From contig CAIZIN010000064.1 of the NCBI GenBank assembly GCA_903933085.1, positions 1 to 10,329 of the forward strand: a stretch of 10,329 nt of DNA, given 5' to 3'. The notes beneath the pieces were generated by a model. That model searched no databases, had not been told where the DNA came from, and saw only the letters and a program-made list of their open reading frames with translations. This document shows, one piece after another, positions 1 to 5,929 of this stretch. The DNA comes from an uncultured bacterium (lineage in GTDB: Bacteria; Patescibacteriota; Minisyncoccia; Phycocordibacterales; CAIZIN01). Position 1 is the first letter of the stretch; every line of letters starts with the position of its first letter. A program made the position numbers and the translations under genes.

Positions 1-72
1 AATAACAAAAAATAAAATTATTATAATTAGGCGAGGGAAGTTTTTTTTAGTTTTATTCATTTGTTTTTTTGT
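1..72. other. AT-rich edge sequence without a recognisable gene
   Basis: This stretch lies downstream of the pilin operon. It is AT-rich, with a T-run at about 41-48 and another at about 64-70. I see no clear GC-rich hairpin that would make a convincing terminator for the minus-strand operon, and no coding signal. The operon may continue past the window edge. Confidence 0.5.
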
Positions 73-1515
73 TTATTTTATTTCTTCCCAAGATATAGTT
101 ATGTATTGATCAGAAGTGAGAGGGAAGCTTGGTGGCGGACTATAAAGCAAATCATTATCATAATTTAAATTACGAATTTGATAGCCAGTACCATCAGTAT
201 AAGCAAAACCATAACGTATAGCTGTAGCCAACATGCCGTTCAAGGTTAAGGTTTGTCTTTTATAGTAAGTGTTAGAGCACTCAGAATCATAGTAAAATCT
301 GCCAACACGACCTTTTTGAGCAATCAAAGATGCGTCAATTTGCAAATTATCATCACTTATTAGTCCAACATTGATATTATTTTGAGCAATCAATCCTACA
401 ACATCAGAGCCTTCATAATTAGTGTAAAGTAGATCGTTATTAATTGTGATATTTTTTCTAGTACTAGGATTATCTGGTAATACAGCCGCTATAATAGTTA
501 CCCGAGCACTGTTTATTTGACCATTCACCCATACATTATCTTCTAGGAAAATAAGGCCATTGTTTGGTAGGGGGTAATTGCCAAGTAAATTTTCAGTTTT
601 GACACTCCATTTTTCATTTTCACACGAACCCTGGGAATAAACCTGAGTTACTTTTCTTAAATCAAAAGTGTCATTGGTTTTTAAGGTGATGTGATAACCT
701 AATGAGCCAGAGTTGGCTCTCCAGTAGCCATTAGCGACAGCATCAGCTTTCATCTGAGCAATATCGGCAGTAATGACAGTAAAATCAACCTCTGGAATTG
801 GAAATTGTCTGCCAGCTGTAAACACATCTGGCCTTGAGGGTACAGCAATTGGCGGAAAAGGATCAATTGGAGAAATGTGTGTATGGACGCCGTACTCATT
901 ATTACTACCAATGTGATCCGGATCATCATAAGCCGCTACACTGCTCGTAATAATATTATGAATCAATCCGTCAAAACGGATTCCTTTATTGGAATGGATT
1001 GGTCCAAATATTTCTGTACCCTCACCAAAACGCATGATGTCATTTGTAACTACAGCATATTTAGCGATCGAAGGTTTGGCAAATTTTGCTTGAATAGTGC
1101 GTGTGATATTTGGTTCGGCATTTGTTCGACCGGTTGATTTTACTATAACTAGGCTTGATCCTAAAAGTGGTGGCGTGATATCTAACGTAAAAGTTCCAAT
1201 TTTATTATCGTTTTTGTCATAAAAATCATGGACATAAGGTCCGGCTATACCCGTACCATCTTGATAATCGGTGGGTGCATGAGCTAAATGCCAGCGGTAA
1301 TAATCAATACCTGCTTCGGCTATTTGAATGGAAAGCTCTCTGCTACCGGATTGTTTGGATGCCCTGATGTCAGAAGCAGCCCAGTTAGTTAGTGCTCCTA
1401 AAATATATACGGCAATAGTACTAAAAACTATAACCTGGATTAAAATATATCCCTTGTTTTGCCATGGTTTTACCAATGGTGGTGTAATGTTTTTTTTAAT
1501 AAAATTTTTAATCAT
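73..1515 (-). CDS. large PilX/GspK-like minor pseudopilin, possible tip subunit
   Basis: This 480-residue protein begins with a basic leader and a prepilin-type site, KG(22)/YILIQ, followed by a hydrophobic helix at about 23-45. It is therefore expected to be cleaved by a prepilin peptidase and held in the inner membrane before pilus assembly. The usual Glu at mature position 5 is Gln (Q27). After the helix comes an AEAGIDYYRWHLAH segment at about 66-79, then a long beta-rich domain without membrane spans. Cysteines occur near 298 and 411 and could form a disulfide. Size and lack of Glu5 recall GspK-type tip pseudopilins, and the position in the operon recalls PilX; both are inferences. The start codon overlaps the stop of the upstream gene by 4 nt (ATGA), which implies translational coupling. 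The pilin assignment is firm, the exact role is not. Confidence 0.8.
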   Translation of the reverse strand: MIKNFIKKNITPPLVKPWQNKGYILIQVIVFSTIAVYILGALTNWAASDIRASKQSGSRELSIQIAEAGIDYYRWHLAHAPTDYQDGTGIAGPYVHDFYDKNDNKIGTFTLDITPPLLGSSLVIVKSTGRTNAEPNITRTIQAKFAKPSIAKYAVVTNDIMRFGEGTEIFGPIHSNKGIRFDGLIHNIITSSVAAYDDPDHIGSNNEYGVHTHISPIDPFPPIAVPSRPDVFTAGRQFPIPEVDFTVITADIAQMKADAVANGYWRANSGSLGYHITLKTNDTFDLRKVTQVYSQGSCENEKWSVKTENLLGNYPLPNNGLIFLEDNVWVNGQINSARVTIIAAVLPDNPSTRKNITINNDLLYTNYEGSDVVGLIAQNNINVGLISDDNLQIDASLIAQKGRVGRFYYDSECSNTYYKRQTLTLNGMLATAIRYGFAYTDGTGYQIRNLNYDNDLLYSPPPSFPLTSDQYITISWEEIK

Positions 1516-2126
1516 AAATTATCTTTCAAATTTCTAATAGAAACTTGGGTGGTCATATATAGTGGGCCGGGAGATTTCAATGTGTCTTCATCTATAAGTA
1601 AATTTATTTTTATTAATCTAATACTAGAAATATTTATAGGCTGATTCAATGGGGTAGAGGTGCCATCATAACTGTTGTCGTAATAACTGAAAATAGAAGT
1701 AGTACCGTTGGCAATTCCATGTACAGACTCTTTCACTACTTCATTTCCTTGGCTATAAGTATTGCCGATAGGATGTATTACTCCTTTTTTAAAAGTAGTT
1801 CCGCTTAAGAAATACCTAACCTTTTCAGTATCGGAGTCATTGTCTATATTGGTATAAAAAGTCAAAGAAGAAGTGCTAGCCTGATCAATATAATAAGCAC
1901 CAGCATTGGAGGGGGACATTGAGCGTACTTCAGCTGTAAAGTCTTTTAATGTCTGTCTGGCGTTTTGTTGTGCTACCAAATTTGTACTGGTTAGTTTATT
2001 CAAGGAAAAAATATCTATTTGGAATTTTACTACTGCAATTCCAATAATTGTGAATATAAACACAGCTATGAGTATTTCCACTAGTGTAAAACCATATTTT
2101 TTATTTTTTGATAATATTTTCTTCAT
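1512..2126 (-). CDS. prepilin-type N-terminal cleavage/methylation domain protein (PulJ/PilW-like size)
   Basis: This 204-residue pseudopilin has a short basic leader and a canonical prepilin peptidase site, YG(12)/FTLVE, with Glu at mature position 5. A hydrophobic helix spans about 13-37, and a polar beta-rich domain of about 165 residues follows. The domain is rich in Thr, Ser and Asn and has no cysteines. The features fit a minor pseudopilin of a type IV pilus or type II secretion-like system. It starts 3 nt after the stop of the upstream 453-residue pilin gene and overlaps the next gene by 4 nt, so the three genes form one operon. No Shine-Dalgarno sequence is visible, so coupling to the upstream gene is likely. 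PulJ or PilW identity is a guess from size and position. Confidence 0.8.
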   Translation of the reverse strand: MKKILSKNKKYGFTLVEILIAVFIFTIIGIAVVKFQIDIFSLNKLTSTNLVAQQNARQTLKDFTAEVRSMSPSNAGAYYIDQASTSSLTFYTNIDNDSDTEKVRYFLSGTTFKKGVIHPIGNTYSQGNEVVKESVHGIANGTTSIFSYYDNSYDGTSTPLNQPINISSIRLIKINLLIDEDTLKSPGPLYMTTQVSIRNLKDNL

Positions 2127-2129
2127 GTT

Positions 2130-3491
2130 TTATTGGATAAGACCTATATCTTTTTGTTGCCAAGATTCAGAAATAATTACTGGCGTGCTGTATGTTTCAT
2201 AACCGGCCTTAGAAATCTTTAGATCATAATTACCCGGATTAAGGCCTGTAATAAATACTTGTCCACGAGCAAGACAATCGCTACCCTCGGAGGTAGTTAT
2301 TGTGGTGTTATATACAGCATTGCTTAATGTTAGACTTGCGCCAGGTAATAGTAGGCCTGTATTTGCGTCTCTAATATTAACCAACAAGCTAGATGAAGCC
2401 ACCGGGGCAACAATCAATTTTAGATCAGCAGTAGTCCCAGGACTAAGACTAAAAATACTTTCTGGAATAACACCAGCTAAAATATAAGTTTGATTTGGGA
2501 AAATAAATCTGTATTCATCCGCATCTAAATTTTCAATATTAAGATTTCCGAAACTATCGGTGGTACTGGTGGCTGCATACTTATAGACGATAGGACTAGT
2601 TCCAATTATTTTAGTTCCTCTTAGGAAGAAATCTATATTTGGGGTAGCTTCACAAGTAGTGCTAATACTTTTTACGTTTATGGTGCTATTTAGATCAATA
2701 ATAAAACTGGTTTCCGTCAATTGTTGGGCTAAAACTGTTACATCTGTTTTTTCTGGAGTGGGGTTTGTCTGACCTCCAATTGGGTATGTTCTCTCGCTAG
2801 TATATCCTGTTTTAGAAACATTTATTTTATAAGCTTGATTTCCCGGTGGGGCATCTACTATTTGAAGTAAACCTCGATTATTAGTGGTGTCATCTATTAT
2901 GAAATTAGGAATGGTTTGTTTATTTTCAATATGGACGTTAACATTCGGAATAGGTATACCGGCAGAATCAAAAACTTTAACAAAGAGAGCACCATTGGTA
3001 GAGGCACTCTCCAGATTTTTTGGAGCAATATTTGTAGTGACAAAAAGCGGAGGGAAATTATGGCAGGTAGCACAATTAATTTCTAGTTCTGCTAATTTAT
3101 AATCAGCTGGCGAAGTGTCATTTGGTATTCCACCAATGGTACCGTCAAAAGGATCATCAATATTTCTTATGGTAGTTTTGACGGTAAATTCTTTACCATC
3201 ACGAATGAGAGTTTGGTTGGCAGGTATCTTACCTTGAGGCAGACCGCCGACTATACCTACATCTCCATAAGATAAATTACGTAAGATCTCAAACTGTTCA
3301 TTGGCCAATGCTGTAGCAGTTATTTTTAAACGAGAAAGAGCGACCACATTCATAGTTACGGTATAGGCTTGATAGACACTCACAGCTAAAATCATAAAAA
3401 CAGCTGAACCAATCACAGCCTCTATTAAGGTAAAACCTTTAGAATATCCTCTCTTTACAAAACAAACTCTTTTTTTATAAAATTTAATCAT
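2130..3491 (-). CDS. prepilin-like protein with repeated Ig-like/carboxypeptidase-regulatory-like domains
   Basis: First gene of the pilin operon, 453 residues. Residues 1-19 form a basic leader ending KG(19)/FTLIE, a canonical type III signal with Glu5. The hydrophobic helix spans about 20-46. A pilin-type segment follows to about 135, then three beta-sandwich repeats at about 150-260, 265-360 and 366-453. Their motifs (GIPIPNVNVHI, PGNYDLKISKAGYETY) resemble carboxypeptidase-regulatory or CNA-B-like folds, which often act as stalks or adhesive surfaces. A CATCH sequence at 140-144 matches the CxxCH haem c pattern, probably by chance. The protein is likely exposed at or near the pilus tip. 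ATG 3491 is chosen because it leaves a short basic leader; no strong Shine-Dalgarno is visible. An alternative reading is a pilus-associated adhesin. Confidence 0.8.
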   Translation of the reverse strand: MIKFYKKRVCFVKRGYSKGFTLIEAVIGSAVFMILAVSVYQAYTVTMNVVALSRLKITATALANEQFEILRNLSYGDVGIVGGLPQGKIPANQTLIRDGKEFTVKTTIRNIDDPFDGTIGGIPNDTSPADYKLAELEINCATCHNFPPLFVTTNIAPKNLESASTNGALFVKVFDSAGIPIPNVNVHIENKQTIPNFIIDDTTNNRGLLQIVDAPPGNQAYKINVSKTGYTSERTYPIGGQTNPTPEKTDVTVLAQQLTETSFIIDLNSTINVKSISTTCEATPNIDFFLRGTKIIGTSPIVYKYAATSTTDSFGNLNIENLDADEYRFIFPNQTYILAGVIPESIFSLSPGTTADLKLIVAPVASSSLLVNIRDANTGLLLPGASLTLSNAVYNTTITTSEGSDCLARGQVFITGLNPGNYDLKISKAGYETYSTPVIISESWQQKDIGLIQ

Positions 3492-3523
3492 ATCAATTTC
3501 TGTCGTTTATTCCAACAAACGAG

Positions 3524-3559
3524 CGGTGTGTGAGTGAGTAATCTCACTCACGACATCCG
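3524..3559. repeat. long hairpin upstream of the pilin operon
   Basis: A perfect 9-bp inverted repeat, GTGAGTGAG at 3530-3538 and CTCACTCAC at 3543-3551, closes a TAAT loop. It can be extended by TGT/ACA and CGG/CCG with two single-base bulges. It lies 32 nt upstream of the pilin-operon start codon and has no T-run, so it does not look like a terminator. It may be an operator, an RNA structure in the pilin leader, or a fourth arm of the neighbouring repeat. Confidence 0.6.
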
Positions 3560-3574
3560 AGTGTAGTTGCGAAC

Positions 3575-3666
3575 AAAAGGTAAATACCCCGTGGCTTGCC
3601 ACGGCATTGGGTGAGCGAAGCAAACTCCCAATGGGTCCAGGGCTTGCCCTGGGGTTAATACCTTTT
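3575..3666. repeat. cloverleaf-like structured repeat with CTTG-loop hairpins (REP/REPIN-like)
   Basis: An outer inverted repeat, AAAAGGTA (3575-3582) and TACCTTTT (3659-3666), encloses three hairpins. The first is CCGTGG-CTTG-CCACGG (3589-3604). The second is CATTGGG/CCCAATG with a 15-nt loop (3605-3633). The third is CCAGGG-CTTG-CCCTGG (3637-3652). The first and third share the core GGCTTGCC. It is much more GC-rich than its surroundings and lies in the divergent spacer between the pilin operon and tpiA. Short palindromic clusters of this type are typical of REP elements mobilised by IS200-like RAYT transposases. No transposase gene lies in the window, so that link is an inference. Confidence 0.7.
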
Positions 3667-3728
3667 ATTTTAACATATTTTATCTGTACGACATAGTTTG
3701 TTTGATTCTATTAATAAGCTAAACCGTA

Positions 3729-3737
3729 TGATATAAT
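3729..3737 (+). promoter_or_regulatory. extended -10 promoter element of tpiA
   Basis: TGATATAAT consists of a TGn extension and a perfect TATAAT (3732-3737). The -10 box ends 6 nt before the tpiA ATG, so a start site about 7 nt downstream would fall on or next to the start codon and give a leaderless or nearly leaderless mRNA. No good -35 box is visible, which is acceptable for an extended -10 promoter. Confidence 0.6.
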
Positions 3738-3743
3738 TTTTCT

Positions 3744-4499
3744 ATGTTGAAAAATAAGAAACTTATCATTGGGAATTGGAAGATGTCTCCTGCTACACTT
3801 TCCGAGGCCAACAAACTTGTAGCAAATACTATTAAAACGGCTACAAAGCTTAAGAAAACGACAGCTGTACTTGCTCCGGCTTATGTTCATATTGCGCCTT
3901 TTAGTACCAAAAAGACTAAAGTTCTTTGGGGCGCTCAGGATGTTTGTTTGAAAAGAGAGGGGTCAATGACTGGGGAAGTCAGTGTCAGGATGCTTAAAGA
4001 CTTAAATGTTGAATTTGTGATAATTGGACACTCAGAAAGGAGGATTATGGGAGAGAATAATGATTTGATAGCAAAAAAAGTTGTAACAACTTTGGCTGAA
4101 GGTTTAAAACCGGTGCTTTGTATTGGAGAGTCTGTTCGTGATAATGATGGTGAATATTTAATTGAAATTAAAACACAACTTCTGGAATGCATCGCTGAAG
4201 TAAAAAGAGGGGATATGTTAGATTTGGTAATTGCGTATGAGCCAGTTTCAGCGATTGGAGCAACTGAGCCTCTAAACTCTCATGACATACATACATGTGT
4301 TTTATATATAAGAAAAGTTCTAGCTGAACATTTTAGTAAAGATTTAGCTCTTTCAGCGATGATACTTTATGGGGGTTCAGTAAATGTAGATAATGCGGGA
4401 GAAATTATTAAGAATGGTGGTGTGGATGGACTTTTGGTCGGAAGAGCAAGTTTGGGTAATGAGTTTGGTGAATTATTGAAAGCGGTGGAAAAAGCATAA
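3744..4499 (+). CDS. tpiA: triosephosphate isomerase
   Basis: Cytosolic glycolytic enzyme interconverting dihydroxyacetone phosphate and glyceraldehyde 3-phosphate. Its 251 residues match the usual TIM-barrel length. Visible family motifs are the substrate-binding N11-W-K13, the catalytic His96 in IGHSERR (94-100), the catalytic Glu166 in AYEPV (164-168), the phosphate-binding YGGSV (209-213), and GLLVGRASL (229-237). The flexible loop 6 is divergent: the usual Trp after PV is Ser169, and the GTGKTA-type sequence is replaced by GATEPL. The essential acid and base are kept, so activity is expected. It is preceded by an extended -10 box with no Shine-Dalgarno, and pgk follows 281 nt downstream on the same strand. 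Confidence 0.95.
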   Translation: MLKNKKLIIGNWKMSPATLSEANKLVANTIKTATKLKKTTAVLAPAYVHIAPFSTKKTKVLWGAQDVCLKREGSMTGEVSVRMLKDLNVEFVIIGHSERRIMGENNDLIAKKVVTTLAEGLKPVLCIGESVRDNDGEYLIEIKTQLLECIAEVKRGDMLDLVIAYEPVSAIGATEPLNSHDIHTCVLYIRKVLAEHFSKDLALSAMILYGGSVNVDNAGEIIKNGGVDGLLVGRASLGNEFGELLKAVEKA

Positions 4500-4500
4500 A

Positions 4501-4557
4501 ACACGAATAATACGACACGAATGACACAAATGAACTACGACGAATGACACAAATGAA
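4501..4557. repeat. ACGAAT-rich short repeats, including a 17-bp direct repeat
   Basis: CGAATGACACAAATGAA occurs at 4518-4534 and again at 4541-4557. ACGAAT occurs three times (4503, 4517, 4540). Its reverse complement ATTCGT occurs four times farther right (4640, 4649, 4747, 4755), so the tpiA-pgk spacer carries opposed clusters of this hexamer around the other repeats. The stretch looks like non-coding repeat sequence. An open frame running from here to 4741 is considered accidental. Confidence 0.65.
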
Positions 4558-4576
4558 ATACAAGACTCCCCTTTCT

Positions 4577-4610
4577 GTCATTCCTGCGAAGGCAGGAATC
4601 CAGTCTGAAA
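4577..4610. repeat. short hairpin repeat of the GTCATT-N14-AATCCAG type
   Basis: The core, 4577-4603, starts GTCATT and ends AATCCAG. ATTCCTGC (4580-4587) and GCAGGAAT (4592-4599) form a perfect 8-bp stem around a GAAG loop. The following CAGTCTGAAA recurs inside the repeat in recJ (8665-8674), which shows that both belong to one family. A third core of the same length lies at 9971-9997. This kind of palindrome (ATTCC..GGAAT) is a widespread intergenic repeat type in bacteria, for example dRS3 of Neisseria. Confidence 0.75.
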
Positions 4611-4652
4611 GTATTTATATGCTGAGAATTCGGAATTTCATTCGTATCATTC

Positions 4653-4742
4653 GTGAAGTCGGGGAGGAACCCGACTGCAAGAACGGAGGTGGACGCACCG
4701 AGTTGTGGTCAGGAGATTTTTCAGCAGAAAAATACTCGTGAC
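4653..4742 (+). repeat. structured three-hairpin element, copy 1 (pgk upstream spacer)
   Basis: This 90-nt sequence aligns without gaps to 8573-8662 inside recJ, with 79 identical positions. Hairpin 1 is AGTCGGG (4657-4663) with CCCGACT (4670-4676). Hairpin 2 is AAC-GGA-GGTG (4682-4691) with CACC-GA-GTT (4696-4704). Hairpin 3 is GTC-AG-GAG-ATTTTTC, loop AGCA, then GAAAAAT-A-CTC-GT-GAC (4708-4742). TCGTGA borders it on the left (4651-4656) and lies at its right end (4736-4741), a possible target duplication. It ends 38 nt before the pgk start codon and could affect pgk expression. It encodes no recognisable protein. Confidence 0.8.
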
Positions 4743-4780
4743 ACTTATTCGTAAATTCGTATCGAGTTAATAAAATTTAT

Positions 4781-5890
4781 ATGAAAACCTTAAAAGATAT
4801 TGGAAATGTTGATGGAAAAATTGCTCTAGTAAGAGTGGATTTTAATGTGCCGGTGGAGGATGGTGTTGTTCAAGACGATTTTAGAATTAAGTCGGCACTT
4901 TCTACTATTGATTTTCTAAAAAAAGCCGGAGCAAAGGTTTGTATAATTGCTCATTTTGAATCTAATAAAGAAGGCGAAAAATCATCATTAAAGCCTGCTT
5001 TTGGTATCTTAAAAAGTTGTATGGACTGTATCTTTGCTAATTCATTTGAAGAAGCAAAGGTTTTTCTGAAATCAAATGATGTGGTGTTGATAGAAAATCT
5101 TCGTACGAATTCTGGTGAAAAATCAAATAGTGAAGAGTTTGCAAAAGAACTTGCTGGTCTTGCAGATTTTTATGTAAATGATGCTTTTTCAGTTTGCCAC
5201 AGGGCACACGCTTCAATAGTTTCTGTGCCGAAGTTTTTACCAAGTTATGCAGGACTTCAACTTGAAAAAGAAATAAATGAACTTTCAAAAGCTTTTAACC
5301 CCGCTCATCCATTTGTTTTTATTTTAGGTGGGGCAAAATTTGAGACAAAATTGCCTTTGATAAATAAATTTATAGAAAAAGCTGACGTGCTTTGTATTGG
5401 TGGGGCACTTTCAAATGATATCTTAAAAGCTCAAGGTAAAAATGTTGGAAAGTCACTTGTATCAAAAACAGAAATAGATTTGAGTGATGTAATTTCAAGC
5501 AAGAAACTTATGGAGGTTGTGGATGTGGTAGTTGAAAATAATGGAAATATTGCGACAAAAAAAGTAGAAGATATTTTGGATGATGACAGCATTATGGATG
5601 CCGGTATGGAGACGGTTAAGTTGTGGGAAGAAAAAATACGTGATGGAGCATTTGTACTTTGGAATGGTCCACTGGGAAATTTTGAAGCGGGTTTTGATAA
5701 GGGTACACTTTCGCTTGCTTCCGCAATTGCTTCAAGTGATGCTGAGTCAATTGTTGGAGGAGGGGATACGCTTTCGGCAATAAAGAAATTAAATTTAGAA
5801 TCTGCCTTTTCATTTATTTCTACAGGCGGAGGTGCAACGTTGGATTTTCTTGCAAATGAGTCACTTCCAGGTATCGATGCGCTTAAATAA
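4781..5890 (+). CDS. pgk: phosphoglycerate kinase
   Basis: Cytosolic glycolytic enzyme that transfers the phosphate of 1,3-bisphosphoglycerate to ADP. At 369 residues it is slightly shorter than usual (about 390-400). Visible motifs are RVDFNVP (18-24), DFRI (33-36), ENLR (105-108), NDAF..CHRAHAS (133-145), GGAKFETKLPLI (183-194), WNGPLGNFE (294-302), GGGDT (326-330) and STGGGATLDFL (347-357). Most 3-phosphoglycerate-binding residues are present (R18, D20, N22, R35, H58, R108, R141). The usual HLGRP segment is HFESN (58-62), so the Arg normally three residues after the His is Ser61. No Shine-Dalgarno is present. TAAAAT at 4771-4776 may be a -10 box, but it is close to the ATG. The methyltransferase gene probably follows after a 1-nt gap. 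Confidence 0.94.
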   Translation: MKTLKDIGNVDGKIALVRVDFNVPVEDGVVQDDFRIKSALSTIDFLKKAGAKVCIIAHFESNKEGEKSSLKPAFGILKSCMDCIFANSFEEAKVFLKSNDVVLIENLRTNSGEKSNSEEFAKELAGLADFYVNDAFSVCHRAHASIVSVPKFLPSYAGLQLEKEINELSKAFNPAHPFVFILGGAKFETKLPLINKFIEKADVLCIGGALSNDILKAQGKNVGKSLVSKTEIDLSDVISSKKLMEVVDVVVENNGNIATKKVEDILDDDSIMDAGMETVKLWEEKIRDGAFVLWNGPLGNFEAGFDKGTLSLASAIASSDAESIVGGGDTLSAIKKLNLESAFSFISTGGGATLDFLANESLPGIDALK

Positions 5891-5891
5891 A

Positions 5892-5929
5892 ATGTTTAAA
5901 TTTTTTGGGAAAAAAGTTGCCTTACTCTT
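5892..5929 (+). other. probable original start of the methyltransferase gene, now out of frame
   Basis: An ATG at 5892, one nucleotide after the pgk stop, opens a frame beginning MFKFFGKKVALLFC. It runs into the G tract and then ends at a TGA near 5987. This spacing is typical of an operon start. The frame lies +2 relative to the methyltransferase frame, so one extra G, or two fewer, in the 5934-5942 run would join it to VIRARYTL. The shift could also lie in the T6 (5901-5906) or A6 (5910-5915) runs, because the methyltransferase frame is open back to 5900. Confidence 0.5.

Noticed and set aside
877..1137. Plus-strand open frames opposite the pilin genes, such as 877-1137 and 1906-2202
   Set aside because: They lie fully antisense to long genes with clear prepilin features and show no domain, start signal or promoter of their own.
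3060..3075. CATCH motif as evidence of a c-type cytochrome
   Set aside because: Only one CxxCH is present, in a pilin-type protein with no cytochrome fold or axial ligand context visible; chance or disulfide is more likely.
3530..3666. CRISPR array
   Set aside because: The hairpins are of different sequence and irregularly spaced, with no identical direct repeats and no cas genes.
4544..4741. 65-codon open frame in the tpiA-pgk spacer, ending in the repeat-encoded peptide
   Set aside because: It runs through several repeat families, has no start signal, and its only similarity is to the translated repeat within RecJ. The shared stretch preserves base pairing and not amino acids, so I treat it as non-coding.
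4653..4742. Integron attC site or tRNA-like structure
   Set aside because: No GTTRRRY/RYYYAAC boxes are present and there is no T-arm or anticodon arm pattern; the three-hairpin layout fits neither.
5037..5288. Minus-strand open frames opposite pgk and recJ
   Set aside because: They are low-complexity Leu/His/Gln-rich shadows of the real coding strand without ribosome binding sites.
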